From Bacteroidales bacterium (GTDB lineage: Bacteria; Bacteroidota; Bacteroidia; Bacteroidales; UBA932), in the NCBI GenBank assembly GCA_018433265.1, contig JAHDRO010000320.1:1-13454 (forward strand): 13,454 nucleotides of DNA, written 5' to 3'. The notes beneath the pieces were generated by a model. That model was given only the letters and a program-made list of their open reading frames with translations. It had not been told where the DNA came from and did no database searches. Both the position numbers and the translations under genes were made by a program. Below, one piece after another: positions 5,744-12,445 of this stretch (positions are counted from its first letter, which is position 1; each line of letters starts with the position of its first letter).

Positions 5744-6943
5744 TTACTCAACAAAGAGGACTAATCCCTTGAGGTATTCTCCTTCAGGATGATAAATGTT
5801 TACAGGATGATCGGGAGCTTGTGCAAGTCTGTGCAGTATCCTTACTGCCCTTCCAGTCTGAGCTGCTGCAGAAAATATAGTTTGAGCAAAAGATATCTTG
5901 TCAACAACTTGTGAGCAGCTAAATGTAAATATTATGCCTCCATGTGCAACTTTCTCTATTGCAGCGGCATTAAGTCGCTGATAGGCTCTAAGCGCATTTG
6001 AAAGTGCACTTTTGTGTTTAGCAAATGCAGGTGGATCAACTACTATCAAATCATATATTCCCTTCCCCTCACTTTTAATATATTCAACAGCATCTGTGCA
6101 AAAAGATTTATGCAAAGCTTCTTTGGATATAATACCTGATTGTCTGTTTAATTCTACGTTTTTTTCAAGCAGCTCTACGGCACTACGAGAACTGTCGACA
6201 GAAGCAACCGAAGTGGATTCGGCTGCAAGAGCGTAGATTGAAAACCCGCCGGTATAACAGAAAAGATTTAGTACATTTCTGCTTTTTGCATAATGTTCCA
6301 TCAAGGCTCTGTTGTCTCTCTGATCGAGAAAAAAGCCTGTTTTCTGACCATGGCACCAGTCAACATTGAATATCTTTCCGTTTTCCAAAATAGTTGCAGG
6401 AGTAGCTTTTTCACCAAAGAGATAAGCATCAACAGGATTGAAAATTTCTCTTGACGGCACTGTGCCTGAACTTTTATCGTAAACAGCTCTTAATTTCCCG
6501 CCATAAAGTTCTAATAATGCATCAGATATCTGATTTCTGACAAGATAAATACCTGCAGAATGAGCCTGTAACACTGCAGTATCATCGTAAATATCAATAA
6601 CAAGGCCTGGGAGCATGTCTCCTTCGCCGTGAACAAGTCTATATGCATTAGTAGTAGAGCTTTCTGTAAGACCCAGTTTCCTTCTGAAATTATATGAAGC
6701 CAAAAGTTTCTCAATCCAAAATCTATCAGATAGTTTGTCAGTACCAAACTCAAGAATTCTAACTGCAATCGAACCACTCTGATAATGACCTGTCCCAAGA
6801 AGTTCTCCGTCAAAAGAATATACTGCAACAAGTTCTCCTTCAGCAGGACTGCCTTCGATCCTTTGAATGGCACCTGAAAAAATCCATGGATGAAATCTCT
6901 CAAGCGACTCTTCTCTCGATCTCTTTAAGAAAATTTTAACCAT
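5744..6943 (-). CDS. rlmI: RlmI-like class I SAM-dependent 23S rRNA methyltransferase (PUA domain)
   Basis: In E. coli RlmI forms m5C1962 in 23S rRNA using S-adenosylmethionine. This 399-residue protein matches that family's length and layout. A PUA RNA-binding domain occupies about 1-75 (starting LKRSREESLERFHPWIFSGAI). A middle EEHEE-like domain follows, then a Rossmann-fold methyltransferase from about 185. KTGFFLDQRDNR at 201-212 is a hallmark of the RlmI/RlmK group. The SAM-binding motif I is NLFCYTGGF at 226-234, and motif IV is VVDPPAF at 301-307. FSCSQ at 341-345 places Cys343 where the catalytic cysteine of m5C enzymes is expected. Its ATG lies 8 nt inside the end of the exonuclease gene, indicating co-transcription and coupled translation. 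The exact target base is inferred from the family; related RlmK/L domains make m7G, but the length and PUA domain favour RlmI. Confidence 0.88.
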   Translation of the reverse strand: MVKIFLKRSREESLERFHPWIFSGAIQRIEGSPAEGELVAVYSFDGELLGTGHYQSGSIAVRILEFGTDKLSDRFWIEKLLASYNFRRKLGLTESSTTNAYRLVHGEGDMLPGLVIDIYDDTAVLQAHSAGIYLVRNQISDALLELYGGKLRAVYDKSSGTVPSREIFNPVDAYLFGEKATPATILENGKIFNVDWCHGQKTGFFLDQRDNRALMEHYAKSRNVLNLFCYTGGFSIYALAAESTSVASVDSSRSAVELLEKNVELNRQSGIISKEALHKSFCTDAVEYIKSEGKGIYDLIVVDPPAFAKHKSALSNALRAYQRLNAAAIEKVAHGGIIFTFSCSQVVDKISFAQTIFSAAAQTGRAVRILHRLAQAPDHPVNIYHPEGEYLKGLVLFVE

Positions 6944-7562
6944 TTTTTATCTGCTCGTCTTCTTCAATTTTTGGAGATTTAGGCGTACTTAAAAGCTTAA
7001 GATACATTCTTTGGCAAATCCAGGCATCTGTAGCTGCATACAAAACTTGTGCACGTGAAAGTTCATCTGTTTCCCAGTTAGAAAGCTGTTGTGACTTGGA
7101 CACCTTTAACCCAAGTATTATTGCAGCCATTTTGCGGACACTTTTCTCTCTGATGCCCCAGTTTATCCCTACCGCCTGCAGATCTACAAAACCCTTAGGA
7201 ACAAATTTACAATGACGTTGCAATCCTCTGATATCGTCGTGAACTGCCACACCAACTTTTATGATTTTGTTTGAAGACAGTATTTTACAGAGATCATCTG
7301 TAAGACCGAGATGGTGAAGCCTGAAGATGAAAGCTTTATCTTTGCCTGCCAATTGTAATAGAGCAACACTGTTTTTTTTTACATTGGCCTGAAATATTGG
7401 CTTTGTTTCGGTATCAAATCCAATAATCCTCTGAGATGAGAGGTAAGCAATTGCCTTGTCATATTTCTCTCCTTTTTTGTCAATTATACCTATCTCTCCA
7501 TCAAATGATGCCTGAGGGAGTATTTCCAACTCCTCTTTAGATATTGTCGGAGCGTAAATCAT
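6936..7562 (-). CDS. RNase D-like 3'-5' exonuclease (DEDDy family)
   Basis: This is a stand-alone DEDD exonuclease domain of 208 residues, probably cytoplasmic. Exo I is GFDTETKP, with Asp50 and Glu52 as metal ligands. Exo II is in KVGVAVHDDIRGL, most likely Asp110. Exo III is LYAATDAW with Tyr175 and Asp179, the Y-x3-D spacing of the DEDDy subgroup. All four acidic ligands and the tyrosine are present, so it should be active with two metal ions. It lacks the HRDC domains of true RNase D and resembles the short '3'-5' exonuclease domain-containing' proteins common in Bacteroidota. Substrate (RNA or DNA) cannot be decided, but overlap with an rRNA methyltransferase gene hints at RNA. The ATG is 13 nt after the racemase-like stop with no Shine-Dalgarno. 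The C-terminus ends in an acidic and lysine-rich tail. An A9 run covers codons 61-64. Confidence 0.88.
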   Translation of the reverse strand: MIYAPTISKEELEILPQASFDGEIGIIDKKGEKYDKAIAYLSSQRIIGFDTETKPIFQANVKKNSVALLQLAGKDKAFIFRLHHLGLTDDLCKILSSNKIIKVGVAVHDDIRGLQRHCKFVPKGFVDLQAVGINWGIREKSVRKMAAIILGLKVSKSQQLSNWETDELSRAQVLYAATDAWICQRMYLKLLSTPKSPKIEEDEQIKNG

Positions 7563-7575
7563 CAGTTAAAAATTA

Positions 7576-8973
7576 TCATTTAAGCTCCTCCTTCAAAAAA
7601 TGCCATGTATGAGGCAATCTCTCCTCAATTCTGAGAAGATTGTCTGGATTAAGATTTTGTATTGAAAAAGGAACTGTGCAAACTGTTTGAATTTCACTTC
7701 CTGCTTCTCTTCCATACTTAAACTGATATGTGAAATTTCCGTTTTTATCTATATTTTCAGGACTTACCGTTGCCGCAGGAACTGTTATAAATGCTTTTAA
7801 TTTATTTGCAGGATATGTGTCAGAAAGAAGCTTCCGGTCTTTTAATTTTTGATAAACTTCTCTGGCTGTATAAATAGACGGATCAATAAATTCAAAATCG
7901 TTTGGTAAAATCTTATCATAAATCTTATCTCCGTCTTTTGTATAATCCCGAAGTTCCGAAACCACTTTGTTGAGAGTATCAAGCAAAAATGGATAATGAG
8001 TACAGCCCAGGATTATATTGTCGATAGGTGTTTCTCCATCTCTCAATCTGTGTCTCTCTATAAGATTGACTAAGTATAATCTTGCATAATTTGCCGCAGA
8101 ATTAAGCTGTATGGTCACATATCTGTTTCCACTTTTTTTATAGAGCATCGAGTTGTTGGCAAAATTAAACCTGTACCTGTCAAGCAAAGTAGTATCTATG
8201 GAAATTGAATCATTTCCTATAACAGGGCCTCTATAGTTATCACGGATGGCGACAGCATTTTTATCAATATAATCAACCTCCATGTCAACAGCCTCAGCAA
8301 AACCCATCCCTGGTTGACACACAACTTTTATTTCATCTTTAAACCCTCTTTTTAAAGCAGAAGATTTAATTGTTTTCTGATATCCTCCTGAAGAAATTGT
8401 ACCAACAGTAGCCATTACTCCTATTGCAACATTTCCATCAAATCTGACCTTATCGAGAGAAGCATTTACACCTGCATCTATCACTCCGATAACTGATACC
8501 CCAGGCACGCCTTTTTCCAAAAGATATTGAACATCTTTCAAACCATAAGCTGTCGCTGTGTTACACGCTATAACAATTATCTTGGAATGATTAGGCTCTG
8601 TGGTAAGGAAAAGTGCATCCTTCACAACAAGCTCTCTGAAATAGTCCAATTTGTTTGCAGCAGCATAATTGCCATATGGCATATTTGCCTGATCCGCAAG
8701 ATATCTAAACGACTCATTATTAAATTCATCCATTGATAGAAAGGCTTCAAGAACAGTCAATCCCCCTGTTCCTGAATCAAAAATACCAATCGGGAGCTGT
8801 TTCAAATCAGAAGGATAACTACCATAGTCAGCAAAATAGACTGAAGAGGTATCTCTTAAAGCTTTCTCAATAATTGGAATGCTTTGATATGTGTTATTTG
8901 CAACTTTCTTAGGAGAACAAGCTACTGCTAAGATAACCGTAAAAAAAAATACTATGTTTCTTTTACTTCTCAT
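7576..8973 (-). CDS. Lipoprotein glutamate/aspartate racemase-like protein (MurI fold)
   Basis: The core is the PLP-independent Asp/Glu racemase fold. Numbered from the ATG at 8973 (465 residues), it shows GIFDSGTGGLTV with Asp66, an MPYGNY element near 98-103, IACNTAT with Cys137, VGTISSGGY, and LGCTHYPFL with Cys324. These match the N-terminal aspartate and both catalytic cysteines of MurI. Three things differ from cytosolic MurI (about 265-270 residues). First, residues 1-19 are a lipoprotein signal (MRSKRN, a hydrophobic stretch, then AVAC). Second, the distance between catalytic cysteines is 187 residues instead of about 111, so about 75 residues are inserted, roughly 240-315. Third, about 90 extra residues follow the racemase core. 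I chose 8973 because a GGAG lies 9 nt upstream and the product begins with a clean signal peptide. An ATG at 8988 would add MENSH. The gene overlaps purM and precedes the exonuclease gene by 13 nt. Substrate is unproven. Confidence 0.8.
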   Translation of the reverse strand: MRSKRNIVFFFTVILAVACSPKKVANNTYQSIPIIEKALRDTSSVYFADYGSYPSDLKQLPIGIFDSGTGGLTVLEAFLSMDEFNNESFRYLADQANMPYGNYAAANKLDYFRELVVKDALFLTTEPNHSKIIVIACNTATAYGLKDVQYLLEKGVPGVSVIGVIDAGVNASLDKVRFDGNVAIGVMATVGTISSGGYQKTIKSSALKRGFKDEIKVVCQPGMGFAEAVDMEVDYIDKNAVAIRDNYRGPVIGNDSISIDTTLLDRYRFNFANNSMLYKKSGNRYVTIQLNSAANYARLYLVNLIERHRLRDGETPIDNIILGCTHYPFLLDTLNKVVSELRDYTKDGDKIYDKILPNDFEFIDPSIYTAREVYQKLKDRKLLSDTYPANKLKAFITVPAATVSPENIDKNGNFTYQFKYGREAGSEIQTVCTVPFSIQNLNPDNLLRIEERLPHTWHFLKEELK

Positions 8974-10147
8974 ATGTGAATTCTCCATATTCAGTAATTA
9001 TCTTTACTTGAGTCTGTCTTGACTGCTCCACCTTACCAATTACTTTTGCTTCAACTCCAAAGCTCTCTGAAATTTCAATCAGTTTCAAAGCTGTAGCCAG
9101 ATCAGTGTATATCTCAAGTCTGTGCCCCATATTAAATACTTTGTACATCTCCTTCCAAGGTGTTTTGGATTCACTCTGAATCGCTCTAAAAAGAGGAGGA
9201 ACAGAAAAAAGATTGTTCTTAACAACGTTGACATTGTCAACAAAATTCAATACTTTAGTCTGAGCCCCTCCTGTACAGTGGACCATACCATGTATTTTAT
9301 CCCTGTAACTTTCAAGCATTTTTTTGACAACAGGAGCATATGTTCTTGTAGGAGAAAGAAGTAATTTGCCATAAGTAAGGCCTGTTTCGGGTTCAATATC
9401 ATCTAATCTTTTGGAACCAGTATAAGCCAACTCCTTTGGAATCTGGTTATTATAAGTCTCGGGATATTTTTGTCCAACATAAGAAGAAAAAAGATCATGT
9501 CTTGCAGAAGTAAGTCCGTTGCTGCCTATTCCACCATTATACTCCTCTTCATAAACAGCTTTTCCAAATGAGGCAAGCCCCACAATCACGTCTCCGGCTT
9601 TAATGTTGGCATTATCAATAACTTCACTTCTTTTCAGTCTTGCACAAACAGTACTGTCAACAATTATTGTCTGCACAAGATCTCCAACATCAGCAGTCTC
9701 TCCTCCTGTTAAAATAATATCGATTCCGTAAGATCTCATCTTCTCGGAAAAAATTCTTGAACCCTCTATTATTGCTGCGATTACAGCACCGTTGATGCGA
9801 TGCTTGTTCCTGCCGATTGTAGAAGAGAGTAAAATATTTTCACAAGCTCCTACACAAATAAGATCATCTGTATTCATAACAATAGCGTCCTGAGCAATTC
9901 CGCTCCAAACACTCATATCTCCTGTCTCTCTCCAATAGGCATATGCCAGAGATGATTTAGTACCGGCACCATCAGCATGCATTACAAGACAGTATTCGGG
10001 GTCATTACTAAGCTTATCAGCAACAATTTTGCAAAATGCATCAGGAAACAATCCCTTATCATCATCTTTTATTGCATTATGTACCTCCTCCTTAGATGAG
10101 GATACACCCCTTTGCGCATACCTTTGAGCCTCTGTACCGTTGTCCAT
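8963..10147 (-). CDS. purM: Phosphoribosylformylglycinamidine cyclo-ligase (AIR synthase)
   Basis: PurM uses ATP to close FGAM into aminoimidazole ribonucleotide, step five of purine synthesis, in the cytoplasm. The 394-residue length and the start (RYAQRGVSSSKEEVHNAIK) fit the Bacteroidales form, longer than E. coli PurM (about 345). PurM/AIRS motifs appear in order: MHADGAGTKSSLA near 57-68, NTDDLICVGA at 92-101, LTGGETADVGD at 146-156, GIGSNGLTSAR at 206-216, and FNMGHRLEIY at 338-347. The segment normally HITGGG in E. coli reads HCTGGAQTK at 290-298, and FNMGVG reads FNMGHR, so the C-terminal domain deviates from the textbook enzyme. A repurposed AIRS-fold protein is therefore a minor alternative. 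The ATG begins 2 nt after the glutamine synthetase stop and has a real Shine-Dalgarno (GGAG). Its 3' end overlaps the racemase-like gene. Confidence 0.87.
   Translation of the reverse strand: MDNGTEAQRYAQRGVSSSKEEVHNAIKDDDKGLFPDAFCKIVADKLSNDPEYCLVMHADGAGTKSSLAYAYWRETGDMSVWSGIAQDAIVMNTDDLICVGACENILLSSTIGRNKHRINGAVIAAIIEGSRIFSEKMRSYGIDIILTGGETADVGDLVQTIIVDSTVCARLKRSEVIDNANIKAGDVIVGLASFGKAVYEEEYNGGIGSNGLTSARHDLFSSYVGQKYPETYNNQIPKELAYTGSKRLDDIEPETGLTYGKLLLSPTRTYAPVVKKMLESYRDKIHGMVHCTGGAQTKVLNFVDNVNVVKNNLFSVPPLFRAIQSESKTPWKEMYKVFNMGHRLEIYTDLATALKLIEISESFGVEAKVIGKVEQSRQTQVKIITEYGEFTYEK
8983..8986 (-). promoter_or_regulatory. Shine-Dalgarno-like GGAG deciding the racemase start
   Basis: On the minus strand GGAG lies 9 nt before the ATG at 8973. 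The same bases are codons 2-3 of the longer reading frame starting at 8988, so this site can serve only the shorter start. The longer start has no comparable site. This supports initiation at 8973, inside the end of purM. Confidence 0.5.
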
Positions 10148-10149
10148 AT

Positions 10150-12336
10150 CTATCTCCAGAAAAGAAGTTCTCTATATTTGGGAAGGGGCCACAATTCATC
10201 GTCTATCAGCATTTCAAGCTTGTCGACAACTGTCCGTATTTTAGTCATCGTTGGTAAAACATTGTCATAGTATAGTCTTGCCCTTTGAGCCATATCTTCC
10301 ACTTTGTTAGCAATTTTTCGATCCTCAATAAGCTCCTTGGTATTCTTTCGTAAAGTTTCAATGTATCCGGATATCTTTCGAATTGTCATAAGCTGATTTT
10401 CAGACATCAGACGATATTCTTCCTCGTCAAAAAGCTCCTTGATACCTCTGAGATTTTCTATAAGAGTGTTCTGAAATTTGATGGCTGTAGGAATTATGTG
10501 ATTTTGTGTAAGATCCCCAAGAACCCTTGCTTCAATTTGCAGTTTTTTGACAAATGTCTCATTCATCACCTCATATCTGGCTTCAACCTCACGTCTGGTC
10601 AATACTCCAGTCTCTTCAAAAAGCCTGACACTGTTCTCTTCCAGATAAGTGTTAAACGCATTCGGTAAATCCTTAATACCGCGAAGTCCTCTCCTTTCGG
10701 CCTCTTGATGCCATTCAGGACTATATCCGTTGCCCTCAAACAATATGTTTCTCGATTCTATAATGAATTGTCTTATAACTTTAAGAAGAGCCTCATCCTT
10801 TTCTATACCATCTTTCATGTACACCTCAACAAGAAATTTAAATCTCCTTATCTGCTGAGCTACAGCAGCATTCAAGGGGTAAAGGGCTGCCGCAACATTA
10901 ACTGAAGAACCTACGGCTCTAAATTCAAATCTATTGCCCGTAAATGCAAAAGGAGAAGTTCTGTTCCTGTCTGTATTGTCAGGCAGAATTTCAGGTATCT
11001 TATTAACTATATCCAGCTTGTGATGTAAATCCTCAATCGACTCCTCTCCGTTTGACATTTTTTCAATAGAATCAATAACAGACGAAAGAAGCTTCCCTAT
11101 AAAAATAGACATTACTGCAGGAGGAGCTTCATCTCCTCCAAGTCTGTAAGAGTTGTTAAGTGATGCCACACCAGCCATCAACAAAGGATGATGTTCATAA
11201 ACAGCCCTTATTACAGAAACGAAAAACGAGAGAAATTGCAAATTTGTTCTTGGTGTTTTACCAGGGGCCAGAAGATTGACTCCATTGTTTGTAATAAGTG
11301 ACCAGTTACAGTGTTTCCCTGAACCGTTAATACCTGAAAAAGGTTTCTCGTGAAATATAACTTTAAGTTTGTGTCTCTTGGCTATTTTCCTCATCAGTAT
11401 CATCATCATGAGATTGTGATCAACTGCGAGGTTAGCCTCTGTAAAATATGGGGCAAATTCAAACTGGTTAGGTGCCACCTCATTATGTCTGGTTTTTAGA
11501 ACAACCCCCAATTTATATGCCTCAGTCTCAAAATCTTTCATGAAAGCCATAACCCTTGAAGGAATTGCTCCAAAATAATGATCCTCAAGCTGCTGATCTT
11601 TTGCAGAGGTATGTCCTAAAAGAGTCCTGTTGCACATCATCAAATCCGGGCGTGCACGGTAAAGAGCCTCATCAACCAGAAAATATTCCTGCTCAATACC
11701 AAGCATAACATTAACTCTGGTTGTTCTGTGATCAAAGAGTTTACACAAGTCTGTAGCAGCTCTGTCTAAAGCCTGAAGTGATTTAAGATGAGGAGCTTTA
11801 TGATCAAGAGCCTCTCCTGTATAAGAAACAAATACAGTTGGAATACATAATGTCTGATCCATTATAAATGCCGGGGAGGTAGGATCCCATGCTGTATAAC
11901 CTCTCGCCTCGAATGTGTTTCTCAGACCCCCATGAGGAAAACTGGATGCATCCGGCTCCTGCTGAACCAAAGCATCTCCCCGGAAATTCTCAAAAACTCC
12001 ACCATTCTTCGAAGGATCGACAAAAGCCTCGTGCTTCTCTGCCGTTGCATCTGTCAAAGGGTGAAACCAATGTGTATAGTGAGTAGCTCCATTTTCAACA
12101 GCCCATGACTTCATGCCTGACGCTATTTGATTGGCAATACTTCTGTCTATTTTTGTTCCTTCGCTTATGGCCTGCTGAACAGCTTCAAAAGCCTCTGCAG
12201 AAAGGTAACGTCTCATCTTTTCGACATCAAAAACCTTCTCTGCGAAGAACTCCGAAACCGGTCTGTTTTCCACATAAAACCGCTCAGCCTTATGGCTGGC
12301 AAATTCATCTAGAGCTCGTTTTCTGAAACTACTCAT
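10150..12336 (-). CDS. glnN: Type III glutamine synthetase
   Basis: The enzyme makes glutamine from glutamate, ammonia and ATP in the cytoplasm, the main ammonium-assimilation step. At 728 residues it has the GSIII length, well above GSI (about 470), with the family's own N-terminal region (ERFYVENRPVSEFF and THYTHWFHPLTDATAEKHEAF). Catalytic motifs appear in order: GIEQEYFL at 213-220 with metal-binding glutamates, HNEVAPNQFEFAPYF at 284-298, FSGINGSGKHCNW at 333-345 (equivalent to the GSI NGSGMH loop), and NRTSPFAFTGNRFEFR at 458-473 (ATP and glutamate site). The helical C-terminal part (about 560-728) is typical of GSIII, which forms dodecamers. It heads the minus-strand cluster. A TACATTTG -7 box lies 39 nt before the ATG, in a region shared with the divergent carboxypeptidase gene. 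No recognised nitrogen-control operator was found. purM follows after 2 nt. Confidence 0.95.
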   Translation of the reverse strand: MSSFRKRALDEFASHKAERFYVENRPVSEFFAEKVFDVEKMRRYLSAEAFEAVQQAISEGTKIDRSIANQIASGMKSWAVENGATHYTHWFHPLTDATAEKHEAFVDPSKNGGVFENFRGDALVQQEPDASSFPHGGLRNTFEARGYTAWDPTSPAFIMDQTLCIPTVFVSYTGEALDHKAPHLKSLQALDRAATDLCKLFDHRTTRVNVMLGIEQEYFLVDEALYRARPDLMMCNRTLLGHTSAKDQQLEDHYFGAIPSRVMAFMKDFETEAYKLGVVLKTRHNEVAPNQFEFAPYFTEANLAVDHNLMMMILMRKIAKRHKLKVIFHEKPFSGINGSGKHCNWSLITNNGVNLLAPGKTPRTNLQFLSFFVSVIRAVYEHHPLLMAGVASLNNSYRLGGDEAPPAVMSIFIGKLLSSVIDSIEKMSNGEESIEDLHHKLDIVNKIPEILPDNTDRNRTSPFAFTGNRFEFRAVGSSVNVAAALYPLNAAVAQQIRRFKFLVEVYMKDGIEKDEALLKVIRQFIIESRNILFEGNGYSPEWHQEAERRGLRGIKDLPNAFNTYLEENSVRLFEETGVLTRREVEARYEVMNETFVKKLQIEARVLGDLTQNHIIPTAIKFQNTLIENLRGIKELFDEEEYRLMSENQLMTIRKISGYIETLRKNTKELIEDRKIANKVEDMAQRARLYYDNVLPTMTKIRTVVDKLEMLIDDELWPLPKYRELLFWR
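10154..10157 (-). promoter_or_regulatory. Shine-Dalgarno GGAG of purM, embedded in the end of glnN
   Basis: GGAG on the minus strand lies 6 nt before the purM ATG and overlaps the last codons of the glutamine synthetase gene. Strong Shine-Dalgarno sequences are not the rule in Bacteroidota, so its presence at this junction supports the chosen start and coupled translation. Confidence 0.55.
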
Positions 12337-12375
12337 TAAGCAATAGTAAAAGTTTATTATAATTAATTACAGCGT

Positions 12376-12383
12376 CAAATGTA
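12376..12383 (-). promoter_or_regulatory. -7 box of the glutamine synthetase promoter
   Basis: TACATTTG on the minus strand fits TAnnTTTG and lies 39 nt before the ATG, implying a leader of about 33 nt. No clean TTTG is found at the expected -33 distance, so a weak or activator-dependent promoter is possible. Confidence 0.45.
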
Positions 12384-12415
12384 GCTATTTTTCGTTAAGC
12401 ATTTATTAAAATTAT

Positions 12416-12423
12416 TATTTTTG
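12416..12423 (+). promoter_or_regulatory. -7 box of the PBP4-like gene promoter
   Basis: TATTTTTG fits TAnnTTTG and lies 22 nt before the ATG at 12446. The only -33 candidate is an imperfect TTCG at 12391-12394 with a 21-nt spacer. The surrounding 109-bp intergenic region is very AT-rich, so a chance match is possible. Confidence 0.4.
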
Positions 12424-12445
12424 CTTCAATAATAAACCTTTTATC

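Noticed and set aside
6511..6903. 130-codon minus-strand frame within the RlmI-like gene
   Set aside because: It is a shifted frame of a clearly coding, motif-complete methyltransferase gene and its translation has no family resemblance.
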